Program-made: the position numbers and the translations under genes
NCBI GenBank assembly: GCA_028554795.2
Contig: CM068829.1
Location: 134,535,079 to 134,599,078, forward strand
Reading direction: 5' to 3'
From: Sinohyriopsis cumingii
Lineage: Eukaryota; Mollusca; Bivalvia; Unionida; Unionidae
DNA length: 64,000 bases
Notes under the pieces: model-generated
The model's database searches: none
What the model was told of the DNA's origin: nothing
Seen by the model: the letters and a program-made list of their open reading frames with translations, nothing else
Part shown: positions 13,401 through 23,098 of the stretch, piece after piece
How positions within the stretch are numbered: position 1 is the first letter of the stretch
Layout of the letters: each line of letters begins with the position of its first letter

Positions 13401-16400
13401 TCCCAGCTGAACTTATCAAGAATGGGGGAGAATCAGTGAAAGAGCTACTAACAAAAATCTGCAACAAGATCTGGCAGACAGGTGAATGGCTAACACAATG
13501 GACCCAATCACTGATTATAACACTTCCCAAAAAAGGCAATCTCCAGCTATGCCAAAATTACAGAACTATCAGTTTGATCAGCCATGCTAGTAAGGTAATG
13601 CTGAAGATCATCTTGAACAGACTGAAACCACAAGCAGAAGAAATAATCGCTGAAGAACAGGCCGGGTTCCGGAGTGGAAGAAGCACAACAGAACAAATAT
13701 TCAATCTCAGGGTTCTGTGCGAAAAGTACTCGCAACACCAACAATATATCTATCATGTGTTCGTCGATTTCAAAAAGGCCATTGACAGAGTGTGGCATGA
13801 GGCATTGTGGGCAACAATGAAGAAGTGTAACATGGGTCAAAAGTTAATCACTACCATCAAGCAACTGTACGCCAAGGCTACCAGTGCAGTAATTGCCCAA
13901 GGTGCTGTGGGGGACTGGTTCCAGACAACAGTGGGAGAGCGTCAAGGCTGTCTCCTGTCACGCACGCTTTTCAACATCTACTTAGAGCGCATCATGAGCG
14001 AAGCCCTGGAAAACCACTGTGGGACAGTCAGCATTGGAGGGCGTAACATCACCAACCTCCGCTTTGCAGTTGACATTGATGGACTGGCAGGCAGTGAAGA
14101 CGAGCTAGCCATCTTAGTGACGAACATGGATGAAACATCTTCCAGATTTGACATGGAGATAAGCGCTGAGAAGACAAAACTGATGACAAATAGTGGCAAA
14201 CAAATCTCAGCCAAGATCGAAGTCAGAGGACATGAATTGGAAACAGTGAGCCAGTTCAAATATCTTGGTTCCATAATCACTGAAGAGGGATCAAGAGCAG
14301 AAATTTTGTCAAGAGCAACACAAACAATGGCAGCTATGTCAAAACTAAGGGTCTGGAGAGACAAGAATATCTGTCTGAAAACTAAAATAAGACTATTGCG
14401 AGTTCTAGTCATCTCAGTCTTTTTGTACTCGTGTGAGGCATGGACCCTGACAGCAGAATTACAACGAAGAATCCAGTCACTTGAAATGAGATGCTACAGA
14501 ACCATCCTTGGCATCTCTTACATGGACCACATCATAAATGAAGAAGTGCGTAACACCATCAGGCGCGAAGTGGGCCAGTATGAGGACCTCCTCACCACCG
14601 TCAAAAAGAGAAAGCTGAAATGGTATGGCCATGTCACTAGAGCCAACAGTCTATCCACAACAGTCCTGCAGGGCAGCGTCCAGGGTGGCAGAAGGAGAGG
14701 TAGACAGAGAAAAAAGTGGACTGACAACATCACCGAATGGACCAGGAAAAGTTTTGCGGAGACACAGGTATTGGCACATGATCGAGACAAGTGGAGGGAA
14801 CTGGTCAGATGTTCAGCAGCACAGTGCCTCAACGACCACACTAGGTCATGAGACTGATGATGATGAATGAATCTTGAATTAATTTTTTGTTATTAGTTTT
14901 CTGTTAAAATTATTTCTCTTCAATATTTACTGTACCAAATAATATTAAATTATTTAGTTCCATGTGTAGATAACCAGACAACGTGTACATACCATAGCAG
15001 TTTAAAGAAGATTGAAGTGGAGAAATTGCTCTTACAAAGAATAAAATTGGAAATTCTTGAAAAAATGTACCAGCTGAAAAAATATGATGACATAAATTAC
15101 TACCTCTCTGTGTCCCCACCCCCAATATTTTTGTGTAAGATATAATTAGTCAAATGGAATTCATTGCTTTCTTTCTGTTAATCTGGTGTATTATAAAGTG
15201 TATGTTTGTGTAGTATTTATATATTTTATTTTTCTTTAATCACTTTTAATCTATTATCACTATTATACTAAACACTGCGTTGCAAGTAGTTCACAAATTA
15301 TAAACTGTGTTTCAAAAATCGTCTCAATAGCAGAAGTCTGCTAATGTTTACGCTTTCATTGATGATGCTAACAAATATCACTAGATCATTTTTGTCTTCA
15401 TTGTCATCACCATCAAAATCTGTTGGTAACTTTTCATCAATGACCTTGTAGTGCAGTTTGAGGACAGGTTTCGTAATCATCACACAGTTGTCAGGGCTGG
15501 ATGGGTAGAAGCCCTCCTGTTTTATGGATATTACTAAAAGTAGAATTTGGCTCTTTAGCACAAAATTCAAAACACATGTAGATACAAAAAATGCTGCAAC
15601 TCATATGGTTTCCTCTTACAGAAGCAGTCATCAATAATGTGCCTATGCTGTTAAATATAGGTTTGCTGAAGAGTGCTAAAATAATTACGTTATCGAAGTT
15701 TTAATATCATAGTATTTGCATAACTTTGATATGGAAAATGAATTAGTACTGTGAGTCCTATATAGAAAATGAGCCATACAGTGGTTCCACATATGCATGT
15801 GCAATACATAATAGCATTGATGAAAAAAATATGGTTCTATTTGTGGATAACAAGCAAGATGAATCCCTTCAGTAAACGTCAGAGTTGTTTCAGTGGGATA
15901 TTAAACTCACTCTCAGATACGTCTAATGTCTCCATGAAAGGAGCGGGGAGTGAAGCGTACATTTAAGTATGTTGCAACACACGCACATATGGATGGTCAC
16001 CTTGACCTTTTAGTCATTCTTGCATAATATGACAAGGCTTATGATATATTTAAAATGTAATTCAGTGATTTCTCTCTGACACTGAGGTGTATGATTTCAT
16101 ATATATCATGACATCAGTTACTAATATAGGTGAATACAATAACCTGTACCGAAATCGTGATTTGCATGCTCCGAATGCCCGCTCCACATTAACTCTAGTT
16201 TTTGAGTGGACATCATTATATCTCTGTTCTGCTATTGACCATGGTTTGAATATGGGAGTAATTAGTTAAGGTCATTGTGCGTACCCTGAATCCCCAACAT
16301 GCCACTCATTTCAATGGTTCTCCATGTGCTCACTCAATGCGGAAAACTCTATCATCCAAAAATAAATCCTCTAAAAGTTCAAGAGGTATACTTATCGGTA

Positions 16401-17424
16401 GCTAGAAGTGGGTTACAGCCCACCTCAGTTAAGTTCAACGATACGTATGGTGAGACAAAAATTGATATGTAAGTTTTTTTTTTAATAAAAATAATTAAAT
16501 GAACCTGTCTAAGAATTTACAAAAACTAGCCTTTTACGAAAAGGATGAAATTGTCCGGGAAGCTGCAGAAACAATTTAGTGTGTTAAAAATAACATTAAC
16601 CTTTTATAACATTACAATATTAATTTTTTTGATAATCAAAGTGGAAAATATATCGCTGAAATAATATAATTACATTGGTATAAAATAATAATTACAAATG
16701 TATATGACAGCCTTATGCTTATAATGCCCCTAATCGATCATCTAATAGTTCAAGAGGTATACTTATTGGTAGCTATAATTGGGTTACTGCCCACATTTGC
16801 CAGTGTCTTAATGAACATTCTGAAACGTTTATTTAATACTGATGCCTCCCCCCATCCCGGAAAATTATTTGGACGTTTTGTTGTAAAGTCAGTAATTTGG
16901 TTGTAAGCACAAGACTGTGACCTTCTATCAATTAGACAAGAAAAGAACAAAAACCATGACCTATACTTAAATGTGTGACAACACGAAATAACCTAATCTA
17001 TAGTATAAATTATATTTTTATAGTACACATAAAGTTATTTGGTGTTGTTGCATATTTTAGTAGTGTTTTTGTTTTGTTTACATTTAACGTCAGACTCGTT
17101 TGAGATAATAAAGCGTCAGCCGTCGCAACTTGCTATTTATTACTATGATATTTATGATATATGTGTATGCATCGTAGTGACATGCTTATATTTTGCAATG
17201 CGGGTAAGTTGTATGTGGTCTCTTTGTTGTACAACTAAATCAGTGCATTGAAAATAAGGAGCATTGGGAGGGGAAACAATACATTTCCAGTCTCAAGACG
17301 CACCGTTGTAAAGACTTAATAATATACAACTTTAAATGAAAGGCACATTAAATAGAAATTTAGCATTATTTTTGCATATTACTAATTGTGTCGTTTAAAT
17401 AGTTTTGTTACGTTCTTGCTCCTA

Positions 17425-17464
<40 letters not shown>

Positions 17465-20400
17465 TGCATAATGATTATTCTTTCAAAACCAAAAAAGTAA
17501 TACTATAATTTCCCCTCTGCCAGCTAACCGATTCTGATTGGGCAAGTAAATGCTCTTTTCAGTAGGGTAAATAATTTTTTGTTCCTATGGTCAATACTAA
17601 AAAGAGCATTTACTTGCCCAATCAGAATCGGTGGCATATTTAAATTTAAATTTATGAGGTATAATACAAACCTAAATATGTGTGGATATAAGATGAAATA
17701 TCAGTGTTGGTCTCTTTATATCATCTCACACCAAGTATGTCAGTTGCAAAAGAATGCCTCTTGGAAAGATATATCTTAATGTTAAACTGAGATCATACAA
17801 AAGCATTCACAACATGTGCTTGGTCCGGAACACACGTTGGCGTCGCAAACTTTGTCCGATATTTTTTATCTTCATTCAGTCCGAAGATGATATAAATCGG
17901 CCATTTTTTCCTTGCGCAAAACTTAGTTTACGGAACGTTAGCGAGACGGGTAAATTCTGCTTAAGCAGGGTCGTGTTCGTAACTTAAGCCAGACGTACGT
18001 TACGCACGGCTTAGGCACTTTAGTGAAACGGGCCCAGACGGTGTTAGCACTTTTTTCACGTAATCATGGACTTAGTGGACGAACTGACCAGGATTCTGTC
18101 CAGCCTGACTTCGAGCAAATGTAAACGGAGGTCTGGGTCAAAGGAAGAGGGAGGGGTAGCGGAATAAAGTGTTCACATCCTCCATTACCATAGACAAGAG
18201 GCCATTTTCGCTAAGTAAACTGAACCTATTATCATCATGAAACCACCCGTGTTTTCGGAACCACTCTATACATACTACTGATCCGTTCTAGAATATGGAA
18301 ATGTTTTCTATTTTCATGGTTATGGAATCCATTTCGTTGCTAGAGCAACCAATTCAAATATGATTTTCGTAGAATATATCCCGAAGAAAATTCATAAGAA
18401 GATTGACAGAAGTTGGCAAAACCGTTGTAAATAATAAATTGCAATATGGTTTTGGACAATCGCCGTACGAGGGAGGACGCACGCCTGATGCAGGACCAAG
18501 CTGCACATTTGTCCACGAGGCCATGTGACCTAAAGCTGTTTTGACAGATCTTACTATAAATGTTTTAGTTTCTGTAGATAATATATACTACAGTGCATAC
18601 CGCTAACTTAAAAAAAGCAAACAAAACCCTACATATACACAAAAGTAATATTAGTGATAACCACCTGCATTTAGCACCATATATATTGAAAACGGCTCAA
18701 ACGAAGCCACTTCGTTTCCATTGACCATCTTCTCCATCGGTGCAGAGAGGAAAAACATAGACGCAGCTTCTGGTTCTAGTGTTATATGTAGATTTTGGTC
18801 TTTAATCCCAGCCTACAAGTGTATAAAATACAACATAGACAATACAAACAAATATCAGAAGAAAACTGGAATTTATTGTAATTACATAGACTATCCGTAG
18901 CCTTTTAACATGTTTGGGAATGAGTAAACCAATTCGCACAGGAAATATAATGTTAGCCACTAGTAGACATAATGTTGGAATACATTTCTCTCTGAGTCAT
19001 TCTGCAATTAATAGTAATTATATCAACGATATACTGTCGTATTTGAGTATTTATGATAAAGTGTAGTGAAATATATTGACTGGCACATTCTTTCTGAAAC
19101 TGATTCAAGTTGTGCAAACTCTGTTTATCTAAACCTCTGGATAACATCCATTGCACTGCTTTTTATTTCGAGGGGTGGGTAGGGTCTGAATGATCTGCGG
19201 TCGACTGACCATACTTTTCAAGGGATCTTCTATAAAACCATTATATGCAGCATAATTCCTCTAAATGCGATGCTAATATCACTCAACGCAATAATTAGCA
19301 TTTATATTTAAAGATCATTTTCAGCCCTTACGAAACCTCTGAATATATAATTTTCTTCACATTTAAATGAATGATGATCAACGTCATTGAAATACGATTC
19401 CTTGTGATTTCGCAAATTAATTTAACAGTAAATGTTCAGTCCTAAAACATACTACTGAAGAACACGGAAAACAAAATAATTGAAAATTTACATGAACTTT
19501 AAACGTTCTGCTCTTATGTCATCAAATCTAAGGTTCTCTCACACACTTGATAATAGACTCACATATAGATATGTAAGTCGCTGCTAATGATGGGTCATTA
19601 AATACCAAGGGTAATTAATTTGAGTGAAGTATGGAAACTTACTGACAACTTTACATTACAATATGTACTACGGACATATAATAATAAAATACTCAATTAC
19701 GAGCAACATATTAAAATTAGTTCAGACGGATAGGTTTTTACTAAACCAACCTTAGCCGCAGCGTCCCTCATGAATTGTATGCTAACATTCGTTGCGACTG
19801 CGGGCACGGTAAAAACCCACAATATCTCGTTTTCTTCTACCATCCCGACGGTTTGTTCTCTAAGGACACTCATCATGTCATCTTTCAAGTAACGAATGAC
19901 AAAAGAGTAGACTGTTTTTGCTGGCAAAGTCTTGTGCGCTTTGTCCTCTAGATCTATATTTCCATCGATTATCTGTGGATAAGACATACTAGTGCATTTA
20001 CTTAACTGAATAATGGCTGCATATATATATCCGGGAAATATATGTAAGGTGGCTTTTAGCTAATGTAGACATGAGCTAAAAATTTGAAATGTACGTTTGC
20101 GCGTCTAAATGTCAAAGCCTTTATAGACTAAGAGCTTGCATCAAACAGGGCCTCGGTCTCTGGTAAACCCACTAAAGTACTTGCTGACAGTAATTAATAT
20201 GTTCTAACGTATGTTAAAAATTTAGCAACTACATTTCCAGGTTTGAAGGGAACTTTACGCATTCTGAAAATGAGTGTGTATAAGCGTAAATTATATTTTC
20301 CGATTCATATAAATACTTAACTAGTGTCCAAGAAACATTGTATTTGTTCTCCTTAAAACTGATGTCTCCTTTAATACTAATCGGAATAGAAGCAACGATA

Positions 20401-20537
20401 TTATCACCAAAGTCTATCTGTTTATCTGTTTACTTATCAACGTATGACTAGATCAATATACCATCTTATGATGTAGATGACGTTCATCAATATTATCTTT
20501 ATGGTCACTGTCATAACTTTTACAACAGTTTTCCTAC

Positions 20538-20570
<33 letters not shown>

Positions 20571-21225
20571 TCTAGCCTCGGCCAAAGCTATTTAGGCTCA
20601 TAAGAAGACCCTGCATTAATTTCATATTGTCTGGCTTGTGTCTGCAACAACTGCGTCTAATCAGCAAATTTCAACTGATACATGTATACTTGATTTCAAG
20701 TTCAGTGTATCGACATATTAATGAGGTGCAATACCTGATTTATGGCATGACCTGAGGTTGCTGTTGTTGTAGCAGTAGTAATTGTTCTAGTAGTAGTGAT
20801 AGTAGTTTTAGACATAGTAGTAGCAAGACTAGTTCTAGAAGTAGTAGTAATGAGTCGTTTCATTTATTGCTAGTTGAAGATATGGTGGTGGAATGGTGGT
20901 AGTGTCAGTGGTGTGATCTTACCATTTTCCCATGCTGCAGCATTTTGAATTGATGAAAGTAATACCATTTCGTTTGCACATTTTCGTCTAGACAAGCATA
21001 TTTACATTCAGCTTCATAACCAAAGGAATTAAATGTGTTCCCATCCGTTTCTATCAGGACTGATGTCGGGACAATACACAACTGTCCTCGTTCATCGTCT
21101 GCCACCCAGTCACGGGCAAAAATTTTCCTTGGATGCGTATTGTAAGTATGTGTGAACGAAAAGGCACATCGGGACATTGAATTTCCACAACTTATGGCAA
21201 CAACAGCAATACAGGAGTTTGGTGC
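3854..21225 (-). CDS. HSPA12: HSPA12-like gene (HSP70 superfamily), four joined exons, possible pseudo-ATPase
   Basis: HSPA12 proteins are divergent relatives of the HSP70 ATPase domain without the usual substrate-binding domain, and are heavily expanded in molluscs. The exons 21225-20923 (101 codons), 19972-19751 (74 codons), 18812-18662 (151 bp) and 4479-3854 (626 bp) have GT/AG borders and compatible phases (0, 0, 1), and join into one open frame of about 433 codons. Characteristic stretches appear in order: VVAI...CAFSF, the SFGYEAE region, VFTVPA, LEPEAAS, ETVDIT, the GxF adenosine segment and KGAVILGH. Oddities: the phosphate-1 loop reads AISCGNSMS, phosphate-2 reads NAGGETVDIT, the adenosine loop reads VGEFSG, and translation stops at GHNLLP, whereas the family normally continues for about 100 residues. 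The 14-kb last intron is filled with transposons. It could be a silent, recently decayed copy, but no frameshift or internal stop is visible. The N terminus is uncertain. Confidence 0.8.
4480..5409. other. 3' part of the large HSPA12 intron, no gene
   Basis: AT-rich intronic sequence. Short open frames occur on both strands but none resembles a known protein. No repeat was recognised. Confidence 0.5.
5410..6190. repeat. Degenerate tandem repeat array, ~130-150 bp units
   Basis: A motif of the form CCAAATT..(A/T)TTTGG(C/A)TGAGCCATT recurs in diverged form at about 5436, 5585, 5712, 5848, 5992 and 6124, spaced 127-149 bases apart, with intervening phrases such as GGAAATA and ATAGACCA. Arrays of this style are common in mollusc genomes, in part inside DNA transposons. 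Divergence is high, so the unit length is approximate. It lies inside the HSPA12 intron. Confidence 0.55.
6191..6796. other. CpG-richer sequence upstream of the polymerase relic, no gene
   Basis: From about 6290 the base composition rises in CpG compared with the intron around it and then resembles the polymerase relic downstream. It may be part of the same inserted element. No readable protein was found on either strand. Confidence 0.35.
6797..7174 (+). pseudogene. Unrecognised 125-residue frame next to the polymerase relic
   Basis: An ATG-to-stop frame of 125 codons, the longest in this part of the intron. I do not recognise the protein and see no membrane segment or signal peptide. It lies just upstream of, and in the same orientation as, the broken family B polymerase and has the same CpG-richer composition, so it may be the N-terminal part of that polymerase or a neighbouring gene of the same element. 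Chance is also possible. Confidence 0.3.
7190..9370 (+). pseudogene. Protein-primed family B DNA polymerase relic (Polinton/Maverick or adintovirus-like)
   Basis: This is a polymerase of virus-like self-synthesising transposons, broken into many pieces in the same orientation. Visible segments in order: the exonuclease I region at 7374-7418, PFDLYAGFQALIVPV, where the two acidic positions are G and Q; a Zn-finger-like region around 7620-7690 with its cysteines lost; FIDSFQFMDS at about 7861-7890; SHISEEDYVHAQ near 8010; the motif A neighbourhood LDKLNLYGG near 8380; GDLYYPSEIHEARGDYPLAP at 8517-8576; and motif C as FGDRDSLCYEF at about 8914-8946. A C-terminal part follows to about 9370. Stops and frame changes separate the segments, and the stretch that should carry motif B, between about 8760 and 8800, appears deleted. 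No integrase, capsid or terminal repeats were recognised nearby. It is non-functional. Family placement is established knowledge of the fold; the exact element type is inference. Confidence 0.8.
9371..9593. other. Junction between polymerase relic and LINE B
   Basis: Short AT-rich stretch with no readable gene. Confidence 0.4.
9594..11730 (-). mobile_element. CR1-like LINE, 5'-truncated (copy B), broken reverse transcriptase
   Basis: The element runs on the minus strand, with an impure (AAT)n 3' tail at 9594-9631. The main frame at 10984-10103 shows reverse transcriptase motifs: LTLLDLSAAFD (motif A), PQGSVLGP (motif B) and FYANDTQ, where the catalytic YADD is YAND. Upstream in another frame are NYRPVSNLPF and PLLKKP, and farther up (about 11730-11460) a basic RTAKRDRRKAE linker, so at least one frameshift splits the protein. 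Downstream at 10035-9820 is the C-terminal tail shared with copy A. The endonuclease domain is absent, the usual result of 5' truncation. It cannot retrotranspose. It sits in sense orientation in the HSPA12 intron. Confidence 0.88.
11731..11970. other. Possible DNA-transposon end with 18-bp palindrome
   Basis: The phrase ATAAGAC(G/A)C occurs three times between 11884 and 11950, and 11937-11954 is a perfect palindrome TATAAGACGCGTCTTATA, followed by AAAATACGGTA. This style is seen at the ends of pogo/Tigger-like and similar DNA transposons, but only one end is present and no transposase is visible. The RTE-like LINE inserted immediately next to it. Confidence 0.3.
11971..11982 (+). repeat. Target-site duplication, left copy
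   Basis: The 12-bp sequence AATCTTGAATTA is repeated exactly at 14870-14881, on the other side of the RTE-like LINE. Confidence 0.85.
11983..14869 (+). mobile_element. RTE-like LINE, nearly full ORF with dead catalytic box
   Basis: This non-LTR retrotransposon encodes endonuclease plus reverse transcriptase. The endonuclease starts at 12015 (HILGLCEVRW, then INGVGFLVNK, FQVYAPTTDHDDEEIEEFY), changes frame by one indel near 12350, and continues with QGDWNAKVG, HHNQIDYIL and VGSDHDLV. The reverse transcriptase lies in the 12419-14851 frame (810 codons): NGKAAGVDNIPAELI, ITLPKKGN, EEQAGFRSGRSTTEQIF, HVFVDFKKAIDRVW, GERQGCLLSRTLFN. The catalytic FADD box reads FAVD at 14063-14074, and the C-terminal part has KLKWYGHVTR and GRRRGRQRKKW. 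The element ends in a TGATGATGA tail and is 5'-truncated. The exact 12-bp duplication points to a fairly recent insertion. The clade call (RTE) rests on the C-terminal segment and short tail; the Val in the active site and the frameshift make it inactive. Confidence 0.92.
14870..14881 (+). repeat. Target-site duplication, right copy
   Basis: AATCTTGAATTA, identical to 11971-11982, directly after the TGATGATGAATG tail of the LINE. Confidence 0.85.
14882..17427. other. Intronic sequence, no gene; one direct repeat
   Basis: AT-rich intron of the HSPA12-like gene. A stretch beginning AGTTCAAGAGGTATACTTAT at about 16377 recurs at about 16747, with GTAGCTA and GGGTTACNGCCCAC following in both, so about 45-50 bp are repeated directly some 370 bp apart. 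Short open frames on both strands (for example 15570-15298 and 15769-15966) match nothing I recognise. Confidence 0.5.
17428..17462. repeat. (CA)n microsatellite
   Basis: An uninterrupted CA run of about 17 units. Confidence 0.95.
17528..17631. repeat. Perfect 32-bp inverted repeat with 40-bp loop
   Basis: Arm 17528-17559 begins CCGATTCTGATTGGGCAAGT and is the exact reverse complement of 17600-17631. Outside the arms, TGCCA on the left pairs with TGGCA on the right after a 5-base bulge, so the hairpin is longer than the perfect part. No coding frame and no target-site duplication were noticed. It may be a fold-back element, the remnant of an inverted duplication or, less likely, an RNA hairpin gene. 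Confidence 0.9.
17632..18661. other. Intronic sequence, no gene
   Basis: No recognisable gene. The part from about 17820 to 18500 is richer in CpG than its surroundings, with no readable domain. The next feature is the LEPEAAS exon of the HSPA12-like gene. Confidence 0.45.
18662..18812 (-). CDS. HSPA12: HSPA12-like gene, LEPEAAS exon
   Basis: The exon has acceptor TTGTAG before 18812 and donor GTTATC at 18661 (minus strand). At 151 bp it starts in phase 0 and leaves one base. It encodes AGIKDQNLHITLEPEAASMF, a variable segment, and ends in YMVLNAGG, so the junction to the last exon reads NAGGETVDIT. LEPEAAS is a hallmark of HSPA12 proteins and of the middle of the HSP70 ATPase fold. A donor three bases upstream (CAG|GTGG) is possible but would delete one glycine, so the downstream donor gives the better family length. 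Confidence 0.85.
19751..19972 (-). CDS. HSPA12: HSPA12-like gene, VFTVPA exon
   Basis: The exon is 222 bp with acceptor TTATCCACAG and donor AAG|GTTGGT, phase 0 at both ends. It encodes IIDGNIDLEDKAHKTLPAKT, a YLKDDMM segment, then ILWVFTVPAVAT and QFMRDAAAK. It continues directly into AGIKDQ of the next exon. The V-T-V-P-A and F-M-R-x-A-A signatures belong to the HSPA12 nucleotide-binding domain. No interruptions. Confidence 0.85.
20541..20570. repeat. (ATT)n microsatellite
   Basis: About ten ATT units inside the HSPA12 intron between the exons at 19972 and 20923. A degenerate GTA/TAG-rich stretch (GTAGTAGT and similar) follows at about 20760-20860. Confidence 0.85.
20923..21225 (-). CDS. 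HSPA12: HSPA12-like gene, phosphate-1 loop exon
   Basis: The exon is 303 bp (101 codons) with acceptor TATATGTAG and donor AATG|GTAAGA, phase 0 at both ends. It begins APNSCIAVVAISCGNSMSRC and continues AFSFTH, a PTSVLIETDG strand, FNSFGYEAE and a WYYFHQFKML segment. The layout is that of the first exon of the HSP70 fold in HSPA12. The normally invariant aspartate of the phosphate-1 loop is serine here and the following threonines are asparagine and serine, so ATP hydrolysis in the usual way is doubtful. The frame stays open upstream of the internal ATG, and the splice site at 21225 explains this. Confidence 0.85.
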
Positions 21226-23001
21226 CTACATATAGAGGAAATGCAAGCATATATTGTTGTTCTAGTTCCAATAGCAAATACAATTGTGTAATTTTATTTT
21301 TAAAAACATATTACAAATGCGTATCTCATACTTGATCCATAAGCAAATATTATATCTGTCTGATTCACAATAATTTCGTAAGACAATCTTTTTAAGTCCA
21401 ATGCATAACATAATTAATATTTCAAAATAATAAGTATTGGTTTGTTTTTAAACTTTGTAACATAAGAATATACTGCTGTGTATATTTAATTGTATCGTGT
21501 GCCTAATCCATAGATAGAGGTTTGGCCTAAATGACTATTCACATGTTTGTGCCATGTTGTTAACTGAGATTTGAATTCATGGTCTAGCATTTCTTACAAA
21601 CTAAACATGTTCAGGAAGCGAACTTATGAACCTCATCCTGGACATTTTGTTGTGCCTTAAGTTTGCATATACGTCTCTTGCAGACAAAACATTATTTTAT
21701 ATCTTATGATCATTCCTAAAAGTTCCAACATGCAAATGGATATAAATCGTGATGATTTGTTTTAAAGATCAGGTGAATAAGACAATCTAACATCCAATTT
21801 GTAAAGCTATAATCTGTGTTTTGCACGCAGTTTAATTAGGAATGGAAAAAACATACTTTGTCATCTGCAGTATATCCATAAAATTGAATATAGCATCACT
21901 TCACAGAATATAATGTAAAACAGAATGAGCGGATATTTAGCACAAACAAATAAACGTAAAAAGTATTAAAAAAATTGAAACGGCCCTGTACATTGACTAC
22001 ACACATAAATGCATTATTTAAGGTTGAATCCTAATATACTCATTCCCGGTAATACTAAAGCACTGTAGATATGTGTTTAATGCAAAGATGGTCGAAGCCG
22101 CTAAACATAAAAGAGCAGAGTACAGGATGGATAGATATAATGCTCAAAGAATATTTACATAGCCATACCTTACAGTGCTGGTTCATTCTATATTGAGGAA
22201 ACTGGTCGACGTTTATGGATTTAGGTATATTTGGGTTAGATAGATGGCATTTTGGCAAACTAACCTTGTCACATCTGTTCATCAGTAAATTGCGGTCCTT
22301 GGTATGACTACTAGTCAACCTAATGGAAAATTTATAATACTATTATGTTATTTTGACATTAAATGAAAAACGTATGTAAACAAAAAACTTAGTTAAAATT
22401 AAACATTTTAACATTAATACACACGGGTACATTCAGAGGTATATGCATGTGATTTGCCTGTGTATACCCCGTAAAATTGTGGATGTCATGGAATGATCCT
22501 TGATAAATGGTAGCAACACATATCTGCATAATCTGGAATGAAATGATATGATTAAAAATTGCAATGTCTTATGACCAAACTTAACTTGCACTGATGCATC
22601 ACCATGTGAATTTTGATGAAAATAATATCAAAATTGGCACTAGCGCTCTTAAAACGTTTCCGACAAAAGAGAAACTAGTATTTAAATGAACCATATACCA
22701 TTTTGACTTTAAAAAAAACTGGGACCGAATCTCAGAATATAAAGAAGTTACGAAATTAGAATTGTTAATTAATTCACCTCAGCGACGGCAAGGAGGACAC
22801 ATGTATGGGTTTTGTTGAAAACACTCCGAGCGTATCTAACCATAATTTGGTAGCTCGTCTGAAAACACGAACACTACTAAACCTCAGTATGTAAAGTTTC
22901 TTACATTCAGTTACATTAAGATATACACGTGGTTGTTAAAAATAATAGTTCCAATAGTTTCAAGGTGCTGAATAATCGGCAAAATCGAAAATTATTTTGA
23001 G

Positions 23002-23004
<3 letters not shown>
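21226..23004. other. First intron and upstream region of the HSPA12-like gene
   Basis: Apart from the candidate exon at 22318-22169 nothing coding is supported. I could not identify a promoter, heat-shock element cluster or CpG island, so the transcription start is not located. Confidence 0.4.
22169..22318 (-). CDS. Candidate first coding exon of the HSPA12-like gene
   Basis: This is an ATG-led 50-codon stretch (MTSSHTKDRNLLMNRCDKVS and on) that ends in AAG|GTATGG, a plausible donor in phase 0, which matches the phase-0 acceptor of the exon at 21225. The N-terminal tails of these proteins are short and poorly conserved, so the sequence cannot confirm the call. No promoter was recognised. An open frame of this size can also arise by chance. 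Confidence 0.35.

Positions 23005-23095
<91 letters not shown>
23005..23095. repeat. Compound (AT)n-(AG)n microsatellite
   Basis: (AT) from 23005 to 23050 runs directly into (AG) from 23051 to 23095. Spurious Tyr-Ile and Ser-Leu repeats in translated frames come from this tract. Confidence 0.95.

Positions 23096-23098
<3 letters not shown>

Noticed and set aside
12560-14841. Several minus-strand frames of 67-168 codons
   Set aside because: They lie antisense to the RTE-like LINE open frame and reflect its codon composition.
17528-17631. MicroRNA gene
   Set aside because: The 32-bp perfect stem without mismatches and the 40-base loop do not look like an animal pre-miRNA; reported as an inverted repeat instead.
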